Shown piece by piece: positions 34,472 through 46,519 of a DNA stretch of 64,000 bases (positions are counted from its first letter, which is position 1; each line of letters begins with the position of its first letter). The DNA is from Isoperla grammatica (taxonomy: Eukaryota > Arthropoda > Insecta > Plecoptera > Perlodidae). Both the position numbers and the translations under genes were made by a program. The stretch lies in NCBI GenBank assembly GCA_945910005.1, contig OX246746.1:34186686-34250685 (forward strand), read 5' to 3'. The notes beneath the pieces were generated by a model, which was not told the origin of the DNA, searched no databases, and saw nothing but the letters and a program-made list of their open reading frames with translations.

Positions 34472-34765
34472 CTGAATACAAACACATCAATTAAGTCATA
34501 ATACAGCACTACACATGGTGTTCTCATTTTGAGAATGAGATGATTAGTGATACGTGAAAATAGCATTTTCAATTGTCATTTTATAGCATTTTGTAGCATC
34601 TATTTTTTTGCCAAGATTAAAAAACTTGAGAATGAAGTTTTCTCAAATTTTTATTTTTAAATCATGTCATAGGCCTACTATTAAAATTAAAATCAACCAA
34701 ATTGCATTTATCATAAAGTATAATTACTATGTTAAATTAAATAAAATAGGAACAGAAAAACCTTA
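34472..34765. other. Transposase intron 2, proximal part
   Basis: AT-rich intron sequence between exon 3 and the RT-less LTR element. Nothing else is recognised. Confidence 0.6.
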
Positions 34766-35326
34766 GTTTTGTAATATATCTAGTTTCCTCCTTACCGTAA
34801 TAACGAAGAACACTTTTTCAACGAACAATAGTTGTTTATTTACTTTAGTTTTAACACAATAAATAATTATGATTTAGCATTAGGTACTTAATAACTGCCG
34901 TAGCAAGTTCTCTTCCCGAGGACCGTAGACCCCTCTCTCTCCTTGTTCACCGCCAACTACCTACCTACCGCCCCCTGGCCACACACCGCCCTCTGGCCAC
35001 ACACCGGCCCGTGTAGTGTCCGCAGCTTCCACGGGCCTGTGTTCCTCCCGCCTCCTCCAACCCTTGCTCTGGGGTGAGAGGAGGACGCTACATTACAATG
35101 CTCCCCCAGATTTCATTACCTTTGAAACAAATAATGAAATCTTTACTGTAATGTCATAAACACTAATCACACAAACACTGAATCACCCTCTCTTAAAAAT
35201 TACACACATAAACTATCAGTTAACATGAATAATGGATTCAACTACATTTGAAAAAATCACACACAAATGACGTATTAATATCAATAATCGGTATCACGAA
35301 TGAATTTACGATCATACATAAGTCCA

Positions 35327-36440
35327 TTACATGGGTTCAACATATCGCTTTAAATTTATAATGTTATGGACACCCTTGTCCTTATCATTTTTGTCAATGA
35401 AACGATATGCGTAATGCCCTACCACATTCCCAATTATTAATGGGCTTTCATGCAAATTAAAAAACTTTTCAATTTCTCTGTCCAAGGCACTAGACACATG
35501 ATTACTTTTCAATGACACCATATCACCCACACCAAAAACGGTCGGCTTGCTGTTGTTGTCATGTCGCGCCTTCCGCCTCGCTGCGTTCGACGCCATCCTT
35601 TCGCTCGCCAACACAATCTTCCTGGTGTGAAGGTGTGACATCGCTGGCATTGCACGTGTTGGGTCTTCTCGGTAATCTGTTACCCTACCAGGAATATCTG
35701 AACAGATGGCAGAATGGTCGAGCAACAGTTTTGACATTTGCAGTTTTTGTAGCGAGTTGATGGCTGTGTTCACCCGTTCGGCGAACCCTCGGTCATTGTC
35801 CAGTTCGGCGCTACAATGTAGGCTTATCCCCGAACATGGCTCGTCTTTCTGATTTGGTGGTCGAACTGTTACATGTTGACAATAGTATTCCTCCCACCCA
35901 CGTATTGTTTTGGATTCAAAATTGAGCGTTTGGGTGTTATTTTTGAGCGTTATTTGGAGCGTGTTGTTTTTGAAGTTAATCTCGGCCGTAACAGATTGTA
36001 GCCAATCCGAGCCAATTATTAATTCGCGATGTAATTGAGGAACAATGAACATAGGCATCTCATACAACACGTGCTCTATCATAATAGGTAAGTATGTTTG
36101 TTTGTTCACTGTATGGGTTTTCTCATTGAACGCGCCCGTAACCAAAAAACTCCGGGCTGGTGAAAGCGGCAACTTTGGATCTAGTTTAATTAAATTCGAC
36201 CAGAATTGTTCAGAAATACATGTAATTTCACTGCCTGTATCGAGCAATGCATTTATATGAATACCACAAACGCTTACATGTATCTCCGGTATCGTCTTCT
36301 GCGGCGTCTCGTCGACCGATACGCGCTCTTGTAAGAAGTCCTCTCGGAGGCTGCCCTGGTCGAACACTTCAATTGTTTGAACACTCCTTACGTGCAAGTT
36401 GTATTCATCCCTGGACGTGTGTGCACCTGGAAACAGCGTA
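35327..36440 (-). CDS. Protease joined in frame to integrase C-terminal domain (RT deleted)
   Basis: The longest started frame is 36397-35327, 356 codons. An aspartic protease lies at about residues 45-160 (ALLDTGSEITCIS and LIIGSDWLQ). After DHSAICSDIPGRVTDY, where an RT would normally begin, the frame goes directly to ASERMASNAARRKARHD and an integrase C-terminal SH3-like tail (VFGVGDMVSLKSN...NIINLKRYV). The whole RT, RNase H and catalytic integrase segment is missing without loss of frame. The product could process Gag but not copy or integrate the element, which would rely on helpers. Confidence 0.8.
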
Positions 36441-36471
36441 GCATCCTGTCCGGTTAGGCGTCGTTTTCCCG

Positions 36472-36857
36472 TGATTGATTGATTGATTAATGGGGCTTAA
36501 CGTCTCATATTTATGCAACGATGGCTAATCGAGACGATGAGCGGGTGATAATGAAGATGAGAAAGATGATAATGAAGAAAAAAGCCACATCCGAATCAGA
36601 TCCATTGTGCGTCGCGTGAGTCGTCATACGGGAGTCCAGCAAGGGAGGGCAGGGCCAAGTGGGAGGAGAAATATTCAATGGGACAGTGGGGGGGAAAGGG
36701 GATTGGGGTGTGGACTGCACTTCGTCTGACTTCTCCTCCTCGACCAGTCCGGCTTGGGTGGCCCTACCAGAAGCATACGCTTCCGCCGGCATAGCTCTTG
36801 GGATCAACAAAGCACGCAAACCTGCCCACCACGATAAGGTGGCAGTCCCTGGGCAGG
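36472..36857 (-). mobile_element. Short non-LTR retroposon, full length with HDV-like 5' end
   Basis: The copy is 386 bp, flanked by TCGTTTTCCCG (36461-36471 and 36858-36868). The minus-strand 5' end is CCTGCCCAGGGACTGCC, identical to the full-length copies at 41236-41617 and 50404-50784. All proposed ribozyme helices are intact: P1 CCTGCCC/GGGCAGG, P2 GGACTGC/GCAGTCC, P3 ACC/GGT. It interrupts the RT-less LTR element between gag and protease. Confidence 0.9.
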
Positions 36858-37944
36858 TCGTTTTCCCGCGTCGTCCTCTTCCGATGCCACGTGTTCCGCC
36901 TCCACACGAGGCACGCCGTCCTCCGGTGCGTCCTGAAACGTGATGTTATTCACCCTCGGCCCACGGCTACTATCGGCGTCGGTGTTGCGGCGATAGTCCT
37001 GAGTTCGAGGTTCCCTCCAATTCCCCGCGCTGTTCTGCTGCCGTGGTCCCGTCGCCGAGTACATGTTACCAGCTGCGGTAGCGCCTGCCTGGTATCGCGT
37101 GTAGTCTCCGGTGATGGCACCGCCGTAGCGTTGTCCTCTCTCGCGGTCTCGGCGTCGCAGCGCTGCGTCGTCCATGGCCCTCAGAAGCTTCAACATCGCC
37201 TCTGGCGTCGTAACGTGAGAGGCCAGTATAGTATTCTCTACGTTCGATGGAAGCAGATACGACATACGTCGCACGAACGTCGCGTCCGACATCGGCATGA
37301 GAAATATATTTAATTTTGTACATCCATGATAAAAAAAAATCCGTCATTGTACCATGGTTTTTCTTGTCGTAATAGTCCTGTTGTAGTTTGCATATTACCC
37401 CGTCTTGTCGTTCCTCCGACCAGAACATATCTTTGAAGTCCGCCGCGAATGCGTCCCAGCACGGCCATGTCCGTTGGAACGCACCTCGCCAATCTTTTGC
37501 GACGCCCTCAAGCTGGCGCAGTGAAATGGCGAGCCACTGGTTCGCCGGTACCCCGAATTGAATTAACGTGGAGTGCATGTCATTCAAAAATTCGATTGGG
37601 TTAACTGTTCCATCGTCACGGAACTTCGGGTAGACCGGTTGCAGACTCGGCTGCGTCGAATGTAGTAGTGGTGGTAGAATACTACTTACGGGAAATGTCT
37701 CATTTTGTTGTGGAGACGACGGCTGTGTCGAGAATAGTCCCTGCTGTGCGCTCACCTCCCGACGTGGAAACGTGTCTTGGTGTGGTAGAGGCCGGCCGGC
37801 CACCTCTAACACGTTTAAGCGCTCCACCACTGATGATAGCTTGTCGTTCATCGCAGCCATCATCTCGCGCACTACGTTCGCTATTTGAGTGTCCACTCCG
37901 TCCCCATTGCTGACGGGACTGGGTTGCACCCGTCGTTTTGGCAT
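36858..37944 (-). pseudogene. Gag of the RT-less LTR element (frameshifted)
   Basis: It starts at the minus-strand ATG 37944 (MPKRRVQPSP...). It has a coiled-coil-like segment (VERLNVLEV), then a capsid-like region (PKFRDDGTVNPIEFLNDMH, VAKDWRGAFQ). A frameshift near 37300 moves the continuation (SDATFVRRMSYLLP..., 37298-36858) to another frame. No zinc knuckle is seen; an Arg-rich C-terminal stretch could bind RNA. The sequence then runs into the inserted retroposon. Confidence 0.65.
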
Positions 37945-38384
37945 TTTTGTGGATAGATAATATATTAGTGCAATACGAAATGTTCACGTTAAAAAAAACA
38001 AAAAAAAATTTTGTCACAAGCGAAAACTAACAGTCACAAAGCAAACAAAACACAGTCACAATTTACGTTGGGCGCCAATGTAATATATCTAGTTTCCTCC
38101 TTACCGTAATAACGAAGAACACTTTTTCAACGAACAATAGTTGTTTATTTACTTTAGTTTTAACACAATAAATAATTATGATTTAGCATTAGGTACTTAA
38201 TAACTGCCGTAGCAAGTTCTCTTCCCGAGGACCGTAGACCCGCCTCTCTCCTTGTTCACCGCCAACTACCTACCTACCGCCCCCTGGCCACACACCGCCC
38301 TCTGGCCACACACCGGCCCGTGTTCCTCCCGCCTCCTCCAACCCTTGCTCTGGGGTGAGAGCGGAGGACGCTACATTACAGTTT

Positions 38385-38945
38385 CTACTGAAAAAAAGTG
38401 CTTTGTAGCATCTAGACACAAAACGCTATTTTCACGTATCTCTTGACATGATGTATCAATTAATAGCAAACTGAATTGTCATACAAGCGTACTTTAGCAT
38501 GGAATGAGATTCATAGAACATTCGCGGTACAGGTAGATCTATTTTGCAAGTAATGTGTGGCATAAGTCACATACTTATCAATAGATCTCTTTCTCTATCT
38601 ATCTATCTCTAGATATTTTTGTACCTGTAATTACTTTTTATGAACAAACTTGTAAGGGAATGTAGCCTACTATCTTTGTGTTGTATTTTACTCTGTAACC
38701 ATGGACAACATCAGATACTCGCTCACCTTGTACTGTGAAGCATAGGAGTGCTCATAGATGACTAATAAAATGAAATATCAGGCAAATTCAGTTCGCATAA
38801 TGTCCAGCTCGAGCTAATGAGCTCGAGCTTGGCTCGCGTGGTAAACGTAGTGTATTATTGCCTGGTTGAAATCTGCGATTATGCCATGCCATAGATGGTG
38901 TACTCTCTGGAGTTTAGTAAAAACTTAATAAAATATTAAACAATG
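38385..38945. other. Transposase intron 2 between the two LTR elements
   Basis: No gene. It includes a (CTAT)n tract near 38589-38612 and a fragment at 38812-38852 (GAGCTCGAGCTTGGCTCGC) related to the hairpin arms in the nuclease gene's intron 2. Confidence 0.5.
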
Positions 38946-38949
38946 CTGG

Positions 38950-39752
38950 TGTAATGAACGCTGGAATGCAGTTCATCATTAAAATGATTGTCATTGATTT
39001 CAATCAATATTGGCTGATGAGCATAATCATTCAACAGGTGAAAACCAACTATGTCTAGTGTCCATTGATTGGTAATCATAGGTAACACTACATTAATCAA
39101 TAAATTACAACAGTATCGATTAATGTAGATGATTATTGGAGTCAATGTAAGTTGTAATGGAACATTCATGCATTACAGTAAGACTTATCATCTCTAAAAC
39201 ATGACGTTCAAAGTGCATTGCTTCATCCAGCTAGGATGTCACGTCACTGTGTAATAACACACCATGCTGACACAGCAATAGACGTCTTCACGGCTACCTC
39301 TTTGAGTTGCCGGCACTCGGCTGGAATCAGCCAACAGCTGATTGGTCAGCTCGAGTGCACAATATTTAAATTAGCCAATCGAATACAGCCACAGTGGACA
39401 CATGGCACAACTTAGCCTAAAACACTAGTTCTCTAAGGAGGGGAAATTTCCCCTACAGCCATTTCCTGTGGGAAATGCTCTCTCTTATCTCAGCTATCTT
39501 AGAGCTAGGACGTGTTTCCAGGTTAGGGAATGTTTAGTTTAATCAAACCCATTGTTGTATGTTAGTAATGAAAAGTCTTTTATTAAACTTATACTTAATT
39601 GTACATGGGTGTTATGATTAATAGATAACAACACGTCCTACTCTCCCAATTCATTGATCCCTCAAGAAAAGTAGTCTAATTGAGCCCTGGTATTTATTGA
39701 TCAGTATTTGATGATTTGATTTTATTGATTAATAACTATCGGCGGCACTACA
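38950..39752 (+). repeat. Left LTR of the Gypsy element
   Basis: Starts TGTAATGAACG, ends GGCGGCACTACA; 803 bp, TG...CA. It contains a promoter-like AATATTTAAAT (39360 region). Differences from the right LTR are near 39074, 39150, 39186, 39266 and 39279. Confidence 0.95.
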
Positions 39753-40004
39753 ATTTGGTGGCAGCGAATACCGGAATTTTTGTTTACAAAAATTTAAAGA
39801 ACCCGCGGTGACTATTTTTTTTTCTTGAGAGCCAGTGTTTTTGGAGACACGTGATAACAGTGCTACACAGAAGAACTTGGGTGAGTCTTAACAACATTTT
39901 TGCATTGCATGCTTGCTTGTATACAGTAGAGGTTCTACTGAACTAGCTTGGTCTCCAACCTGTTGACTTTGTGGAATTTTTTTTGGAGCTTCTAGTGATC
40001 TATT

Positions 40005-41015
40005 TTGGAGCACATGTCTATCTCAAAGGAGGACATTACAGCCCTGGTACAGGAGTTAACAGCTCTCAGAGCTGAAGTAGCTCAGTTAAAAAAGGATTCT
40101 GTTAAACGTGAATCTAGTCAACAGTCAACAGCAGGTGGTGGAGGCCATGAGGTTCAAGTAGTTAAAGACCTTACGGTGGGTCACCTAATCAAGCCCTGGA
40201 GGGGGGAATCCTCAGATGTGGCAGTAGAGGATTTTCTCAACCAAGTTGATAAGGCCGCAGAGTTAGGTGGTTGGTCGCAGGCGGATCAAGTTAAGATCAT
40301 ATGTCTCAAATTGGAGGGGGCTGCCGCCGCATTTTTGCGTAGCAGTCCATCTCTCCAGGCGCCAACGGTCAGTTACGCGGACTTTCGGCAGGGGCTGATT
40401 GATAGGTTTAGGTCGCGTCAGCCTGATCAATTCCACTATGCGCAACTGCAAACCGCCAGTCAGCAAAAAGGCGAAACGGTTGAAGCTTTTGCCGATCGTT
40501 GTAAGGAGCTGAATCTAAAAACTATACGGAAGGTAGGAGATCCCGTGGTTCAGGCCGTAATCAACGAGGAGGCGGAGCGAAGGCTCATAGCGGCGTTCGT
40601 TAGTGGCCTCTATGGAAACGTGGGGGTCCAGGTCAAATATCGGATGCCTTCCACGTTCAGTGAAGCACTTAGTCACGCAATAACGGTTAGTACCATCGAC
40701 CGCGAGAGCAAGTCAGGGGGGACAGTATTCGCAGTTAGGCCTAATGCAGCCGAGAGAACATGTTACGGCTGTGGGAAGAAAGGGCACATAAAGCGGAACT
40801 GTTATAGCAATAGGAAGTCACCTGTTGTACCTGAACAACAAGCCGCGAGTGGCAGTAAGCCTCCGGTGAAAAGTTCAGACAGCCCTACCTGTACTTACTG
40901 CAACAAGCAGGGGCACCTTGCAGCGAAGTGTTATGCTAGGAAGCGCAAGGCTAAGGCTGATAAATCCCCAAACGGGCAAAGTTCGACGCAAGCCCCGACG
41001 TCGAACAACAACTAG
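40005..41015 (+). CDS. Gypsy Gag (capsid and two zinc knuckles)
   Basis: The 336-codon frame is intact. An N-terminal coiled coil (DITALVQELTALRAEVAQLK) is followed by a retrotransposon capsid-type helical domain (about 55-235; GWSQADQVKIICLKLEGAAA, MPSTFSEALSHAI). Two CCHC knuckles follow, CYGCGKKGHIKRNC near 252 and CTYCNKQGHLAAKC near 296, for RNA binding, then a basic and polar tail. Protease begins in the -1 frame, overlapping the end of gag, so Pol is probably made by ribosomal frameshifting. I did not identify a clear slippery heptamer. Confidence 0.9.
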   Translation: MEHMSISKEDITALVQELTALRAEVAQLKKDSVKRESSQQSTAGGGGHEVQVVKDLTVGHLIKPWRGESSDVAVEDFLNQVDKAAELGGWSQADQVKIICLKLEGAAAAFLRSSPSLQAPTVSYADFRQGLIDRFRSRQPDQFHYAQLQTASQQKGETVEAFADRCKELNLKTIRKVGDPVVQAVINEEAERRLIAAFVSGLYGNVGVQVKYRMPSTFSEALSHAITVSTIDRESKSGGTVFAVRPNAAERTCYGCGKKGHIKRNCYSNRKSPVVPEQQAASGSKPPVKSSDSPTCTYCNKQGHLAAKCYARKRKAKADKSPNGQSSTQAPTSNNN

Positions 41016-41235
41016 CTAGGTCAATTGTTATACCTAGCGTAGCTACTCCAGACAATACAGAGAGTGAAGAAATCCTGTTGGAGGTGAGCATTGATGGAAA
41101 CGTGCGTAAGCTGTTAGTGGATACAGGCGCTTCGATTTCTATGCTTCAACCTGGAGTTTGTAAGACTACGCTTAGGAATAATCAATTAAAAGCTAGGGGC
41201 GTGACAGGGAGTAATTTACATCTGTTAGGGTTACA
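41016..41235 (+). CDS. Gypsy protease, N-terminal half (interrupted)
   Basis: In the -1 frame relative to gag, it contains ILLEVSIDGNVRKLLVDTGAS, the aspartic-protease active-site loop, and continues to the short retroposon at 41236. The protease resumes after 41630 in the frame of the long pol ORF. Removing the insert (382 bp) and one 13-bp duplication restores a single frame. Confidence 0.8.
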
Positions 41236-41617
41236 TGATTGATTGATTAATGGGGCTTAACGTCTCATATTTATGCAACGATGGCTAATCGAGACGGTGA
41301 GCGGGTGATAATGAAGATGAGAAAGATGATAATGAAGAATAAAGCCACATCCGAATCAGATCCATTGTACGTCGCATGAGTCGTCATACGGGAGTCCAGC
41401 AAGGGAGGGCAGGGCCAAGTGGGAGGAGAAATATTCAATGGGACAGTGGGGGGGAAAGGGGATTGGGGTGTGGACTGCACTTCGTCTGACTTCTCCTCCT
41501 CGACCAGTTCGGCTTGGGTGGCCCTACCAGAAGCATACGCTTCCGCCGGCATAGCTCTCGGGATCAACAAAGCACGCAAACCTGCCCACCACGATAAGGT
41601 GGCAGTCCCTGGGCAGG
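41236..41617 (-). mobile_element. Short non-LTR retroposon, full length with HDV-like 5' end
   Basis: The copy is 382 bp, flanked by 13-bp repeats TGTTAGGGTTACA (41223-41235 and 41618-41630). The flanking base upstream differs, so the 5' end is unambiguous: minus-strand CCTGCCCAGGG. All proposed ribozyme pairings are present. It inserted into the protease of the young Gypsy element, so it is younger than that insertion. Its plus strand happens to be open and in frame with pol. Confidence 0.95.
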
Positions 41618-44600
41618 TGTTAGGGTTACAGGCTGTTGCGTTCTGTCTCCTTAATGACCGTTACATCCATGAATTTCATGTAGCTAATCTCGATCTTCCG
41701 TATGACGGAATATTAGGCATCGATTTTCTCATGCGAGAAAAAGTAATGCTTGATTTTGCATCACGTACACTTCAAATTGGTAGTAGCAAGATACCATTCA
41801 CTCGGAGGACAGCAAGTGTTGTGGGTTGTCCGCAGGGACATATCTGCACTACGTGTTCTGCTAGACTCATTACTGACAGGAGGGAAGTCGCGAGCCCGCT
41901 TGTTCAGGAGTCGACAAGTGGCTTACAGGGAGTTGCAAACCCTGTCAGCCATAGCCAGTCCGGAACCCAGATGAGCGTGACGACGCTCCGGGAACATAGA
42001 GGGCAGGTAGGCAGGCACGGAAACACTGTTGAGTCTGAGAAAGCTACAAAAACCAGTGGGAAGGTATATGCTCAGGAGTCTACTTGGCTACCTGGCAGAA
42101 GTGAAGTAATAGTCTACGGTAGATTGGATCGAGAGGGTACGGAGTTACCTAAGCAAGTGGTTGTTGAGCCTTATGATGTACAAGTACATGGTGTGCTGGT
42201 GGCCAGAGTAGCAGCCAACACCCAAGGCAATATTTTACCACTTAAAATCATGAATATTGGATCAGACGTTATTCAATTACAAAAGAATACGTTATTAGGT
42301 GAGGCAGAAGCAGTGGAGTTGACACCAAAAGACACCCCGAAAGAAGTATGCGTAGTGCGCCCTGGTGACAAAGGGAGAGTTTCGATGCAGGCAAGAAAGC
42401 ACGAACTAGAGCAAGTTGACGCACTTCTAGAACAAAAACTCGCCCACTTGAGCCCAGAGGATAAGGCTAAGATGGGGACTGTACTGGGAAAGTACAGGGA
42501 TTTGTTTGTGGACTCGGAAAATGAGTTAGGGTGTACCAGTATGGTTCGTCATACCATTGATACTGGGGATGCTAGGCCAGTAAACAAGGATCCCTATAGG
42601 ATGCCGCATGCACTTAAAGCGGTAGCGGAAGAGCATGTGAATGATATGCTTCGTAAAGGAATTATCGAGCCATCTAGCTCGCCATGGAATTCACCCATTA
42701 TGATGATACCCAAAAAGTTGCCTGGCCCTGATGGTAAGGTCAAATATCGACTAGTAACAGATTTTAGGGGGTTAAATCAAGTGACAAAAGGGGATGCATA
42801 CCCTTTGCCAGATATTACGGAAACTTTGGATAATCTGGGCAACTGTAAGTACTTTACTACGTTGGATTTACGTAGCGGGTATTATCAATGTAAGATTGAC
42901 GACAAGGACAAGGAGAAAACTGCTTTCTCTTTACCGTCAATGGGTCATTGGCATTATAAAAGATTGGCGATGGGTCTGGGAGGCGCTCCTGCCACATTTC
43001 AAAGACTGATGGACTGTGTTCTAGCAGGACTCAAAGGAGTAGAGTGCATGGTTTACTTGGATGACATTATTTTGTATAGTGTGTCTCTGGATGAACACAT
43101 TCAGGCTCTAACAAGAGTATTAGAGAGGCTCCAAGAAGCAAACCTGCATATCCAGATCGAGAAATGTGTATTCGCTCAATCGCAAGTGAACTACTTAGGT
43201 CACATTGTGACGAGCGAGGGCGTCCAAACAGATCCTCGGCTCACCAAGGCCATACAGGACTACAAGAGGCCAACCAATGTTAAAGAGGTACGAGCTTTTG
43301 TTGGGCTAGCGGGGTACTACAGAAGGTATGTACCGAATTTTGCAAGTATCGCCCTGCCCTTAACTGAGCTAACGAAGCAAGATGTGCCTTTTGTTTGGTC
43401 AAAAAAACAGCAAGATGCTTTTGAGATATTGAAGCGTGAGTTGTGTGGTCCGAACATATTACGATACCCGGTGTTTACTGAACCATTTATTCTGACGACC
43501 GACGCGAGTGGGGTAGCGATTGGGGCAGTACTTTCTCAGACATTAAATGGGGATGAGAAACCGATCGCTTATGCATCCCGCCAGTTGAATAAGGCAGAAA
43601 AGAACTATAGTACCACAGATAGAGAAATGCTAGCGGTAGTGTGGGCCTGTAGATACTTCCGAGCCTATTTGCTAGGAAATCGGTTTACTATTTATACAGA
43701 CCACGCACCCTTGAAATGGATGTTAAAGTGTAAAGAGCCTAAGTCGTCCCGATTCACTCGATGGATGGTACGTTTATCGGAGTTTGATTTCGAAGTAATC
43801 TATAAACCAGGTAAGCGCAATACTAATGCTGATGCTTTGTCAAGACAAGTAAACGCTACGAGGAAAGGTGAATATCTTCCAGTGATAAGCAGAGATCTAA
43901 TTCTGGACAAACAGCAAGATGATGAATTCTGTTCTAAAGTTGTGAAGAATATCAATAAGCCAGAATTCGAGGAGCAATTCCAACTCGATCAGGAAGGACT
44001 ACTTTATCATGTTAATGGGGATATATGGCGTGTTGTAGTCCCAATTGCCCTCGTTTCGCATGTCATCGCAAGTCATCACGACACGGTGTTTAGCATGCAT
44101 CAGGGTATTAAGCGCACGACAGAGGTCATTCGAAAGCGGTATTTTTGGAAGACGTTAAGAAAGGATGTGGAAAAGTCTGTTCAAGAATGCGATTCATGTG
44201 CTAGACGAAAAGCAGGCAAACGCCAAGTAATTCCATTAGGTACACATGAGGAAACTACAGCGCCATTTCAAATCGTGGCCATGGACATAGTAGGACCACT
44301 CCCGACAAGCTCTTCAGGTAATAAATACTTGCTAACCTTCATTGACCACTTCTCACGATACTGTGAGGCGATTCCAATCCAGGACCAAACGGCGGTAACG
44401 ATTGCTCGTGAGTTTGTCGAGAAGATTGTGACGCGTTGGGGAACGCCTAGAAAACTGTTGACCGATCAAGGACGACAGTTTGTATCGGCACTCATGAGGG
44501 AAACCTGCCGGCTGCTGGGGATTAGAGCACTGACTACATCAGCCTATCATCCAGCTGGAAATGGAAAAATCGAACGTTTACACAAGAGTATAGCGGATAT

Positions 44601-45930
44601 GATCGCTCAGTACGTAGACAAAGATCAGAAAACCTGGGACAGATTAGTACCATACGCCATGATGGCATATCGAAGTACACCGAACGATGTAACTGGCTTT
44701 TCACCATACTATTTGCTGCACGGGCGTGAGATGACATTGCCAGTTGGAGATGACCTACAGCCTAAGCTGGTTGGGCATGAGTCAGCTGCACAACAACAGT
44801 TAGCAGACCGGCTCAATGACGCTTATGAGCTAGTACGACAGAATAACCAGAAATCTCGAGAGTCGCAAAAGAAATTTTACGACCAAAAGGCAAAACCACA
44901 ATCGTACACTGTCGGACAGTATGTGTATTTACAGGACATGGCAACGAAGAAGGGCGTAAATAAAAAGCTGGCGTATCGATGGCACGGGCCTTTTGAGATC
45001 CTAGAGAAGGTCAGTAATGAGAATTACAGACTTAAGTTAGGTAAAAACAAGGAAACGGTGATACATGCCAATCGGATTAAACCATGTAAAAAGGCAATCT
45101 TGCCTAAAGAATCTGAAGGTCTTTGTAAGTTAACCGAAGTCCACCAGGCTACCGATTTACCTGACAAAGCAGTAGAAGAAATTAAAAGACCAAGAGGGAG
45201 GCCTCGCAAAGAACTTCAGCAAGCGGAAATAGAATCAGTGGGTGAGCACGGTACAAGTATATCCAAAAGACCGAGGGGGCGTCCTCGACTAACGAATGTC
45301 AGTGGGAAACCAGAGGACAATAAGAAACTTAAACGACCTGTGGGTAGACCCAGGAAAAATGTCCAAACTGTTCCTGAAAATTTGAGTGTCGATGAAGCAG
45401 TAATAGCAGGACCCTCCAAACGGGTAATAATACCTGACCTGCAGATGCCGCAAACCTCAAACCCTACTCGAACCTCGGATGATGATGAGTCGTCGACAAC
45501 ATCAGAAGAATCAGAGGTGGTTGAATCCTCCGATGACGAACAATCAACCGAGAGATCGATAGGAGAAGACGACTCGGAGGTCGACGTATCCCTGGAAAAA
45601 GAACAATCATCCGTTAATCAATCGGTCGAGAATGAGGAGTCAGATGACACCAAGTCGGACAATGCCCAGTCAGAGGACTCAGTCATTGAGCAAATACCTG
45701 AGAACACAACCAATCTAGAAGATTCTGTCAATGCTGAAGTACCTGAAAATTTACACGAGAATGAGGGTGGAAAGTCAGAGGTTGCAGTAAACGATGAGGT
45801 GTTTGCAGAGGAAACAAACAATGCTCAACCTACTACACCTCCCCGATCTTTATCAGCTAGTGAAGAAGTACCACGTACACCATATAGTTTGCGACCGAGG
45901 ATTCATAGTCGTCCTAACATGTACAAATAG
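41618..45930 (+). CDS. Gypsy Pol: protease end, RT, RNase H, integrase, AT-hook/acidic tail
   Basis: The open frame formally starts at 41419 inside the retroposon; true Pol sequence starts at 41618. Residues are counted from 41419. The protease end is at about 80-110 (YDGILGIDFLM). RT spans about 390-580 (LVTDFRGLNQ, FTTLDLRSGY, catalytic VYLDD near 546). RNase H is at about 693-810 (TTDASG, TDREMLAV, YTDHAPL). The integrase HHCC finger is near 889-930, with DDE residues in AMDIVGP, LTDQGRQF and GKIERLH. The C-terminus carries three AT-hook-like cores (RPRGRPRKE near 1256, RPRGRPRL near 1282, RPVGRPRK near 1305) and a long Asp/Glu/Ser-rich tail. All catalytic motifs appear intact. Confidence 0.95.
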
Positions 45931-46009
45931 AAAAAAAAAACGAAAAAAAACAGCATTTGAGGTTGATTTAAGGGTGGAGGGGCATATTATATGAGTATTA
46001 ACTGTAAGG

Positions 46010-46519
46010 ATGATAAGATCCCTAGGAGGGCAGATGACAGATCATTTGAACTTTTCAAGTCAAATCATTACCTTATTTGGACAAAAAGTTAGGTTATGGT
46101 GTAGTCATAGAAAGTACAAAGGAATATCTTGCATGTCTGGTGATCGACAATCTTATGTGTTTATGATCATTTCAGAATATCTAACCTGCCAAAAGGGCAA
46201 TGCTTTTGTAATCTGTCCTACAAATACAGCAATTTATACATACCGGACCGAGAGCTGTGAGGCAGCCATGTTCCTTGGCCAGCCTGGGGTAGCGGAGCGG
46301 ATGTGCGATCGACGACTGCTCCCTGATGGCTTCAAACCTCGCTGGTACAGGACGCCTGACATGCTGTCCTGGATTTACAGCGTCTCGCATCCCGTCCGAG
46401 TAGTCCAGCGATGTAGGAAGGCAGCCAACCGTACTGGTAGAAGTCAGATTATATCTGCGACAGGAATAATTAAACTGTCAGCAGACTGCTACCTTATAGC
46501 AACGGAGTATCACATGTAA
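46010..46519 (+). pseudogene. Envelope-like protein region, upstream frame
   Basis: This frame follows pol in the usual env position. It has Cys spacing and a C...PTN...CE...LF-like pattern resembling the ectodomain end of baculovirus-F/errantivirus-type envelope proteins. At 170 codons it is far shorter than a full ectodomain and ends in a stop exactly where the next frame (46519 on) takes over, so the gene looks truncated at its start and frameshifted. Described only as a broken relic; the family assignment is an inference. Confidence 0.5.

Larger units (their letters stand above)
34770..38380 (-). mobile_element. RT-less non-autonomous LTR retrotransposon (Gypsy-type), complete with LTRs
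   Basis: Left LTR 34770-35097 and right LTR 38079-38380 both run TGTAAT...ATTACA. They differ mainly by a ~28-bp insertion in the left copy (near 35018-35046). The element is flanked by 4-bp repeats GTTT (34766-34769 and 38381-38384). Read on the minus strand, one base after the 5' LTR comes TGGCGCCCAACGT (38077-38065), the primer-site sequence of tRNA-Lys-primed elements. Gag, then protease fused to an integrase C-terminal tail, follow; RT, RNase H and the integrase core are absent. It sits in intron 2 of the transposase gene. Confidence 0.9.

Noticed and set aside
36798..37313. Plus-strand 171-codon ORF
   Set aside because: Antisense to the gag of the RT-less element; no domain.
41419..41617. 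N-terminal extension of Pol (MGGEIFNGTVGGKG...)
   Set aside because: It is antisense retroposon sequence that happens to be open; the same frame occurs in copies outside any Gypsy element.
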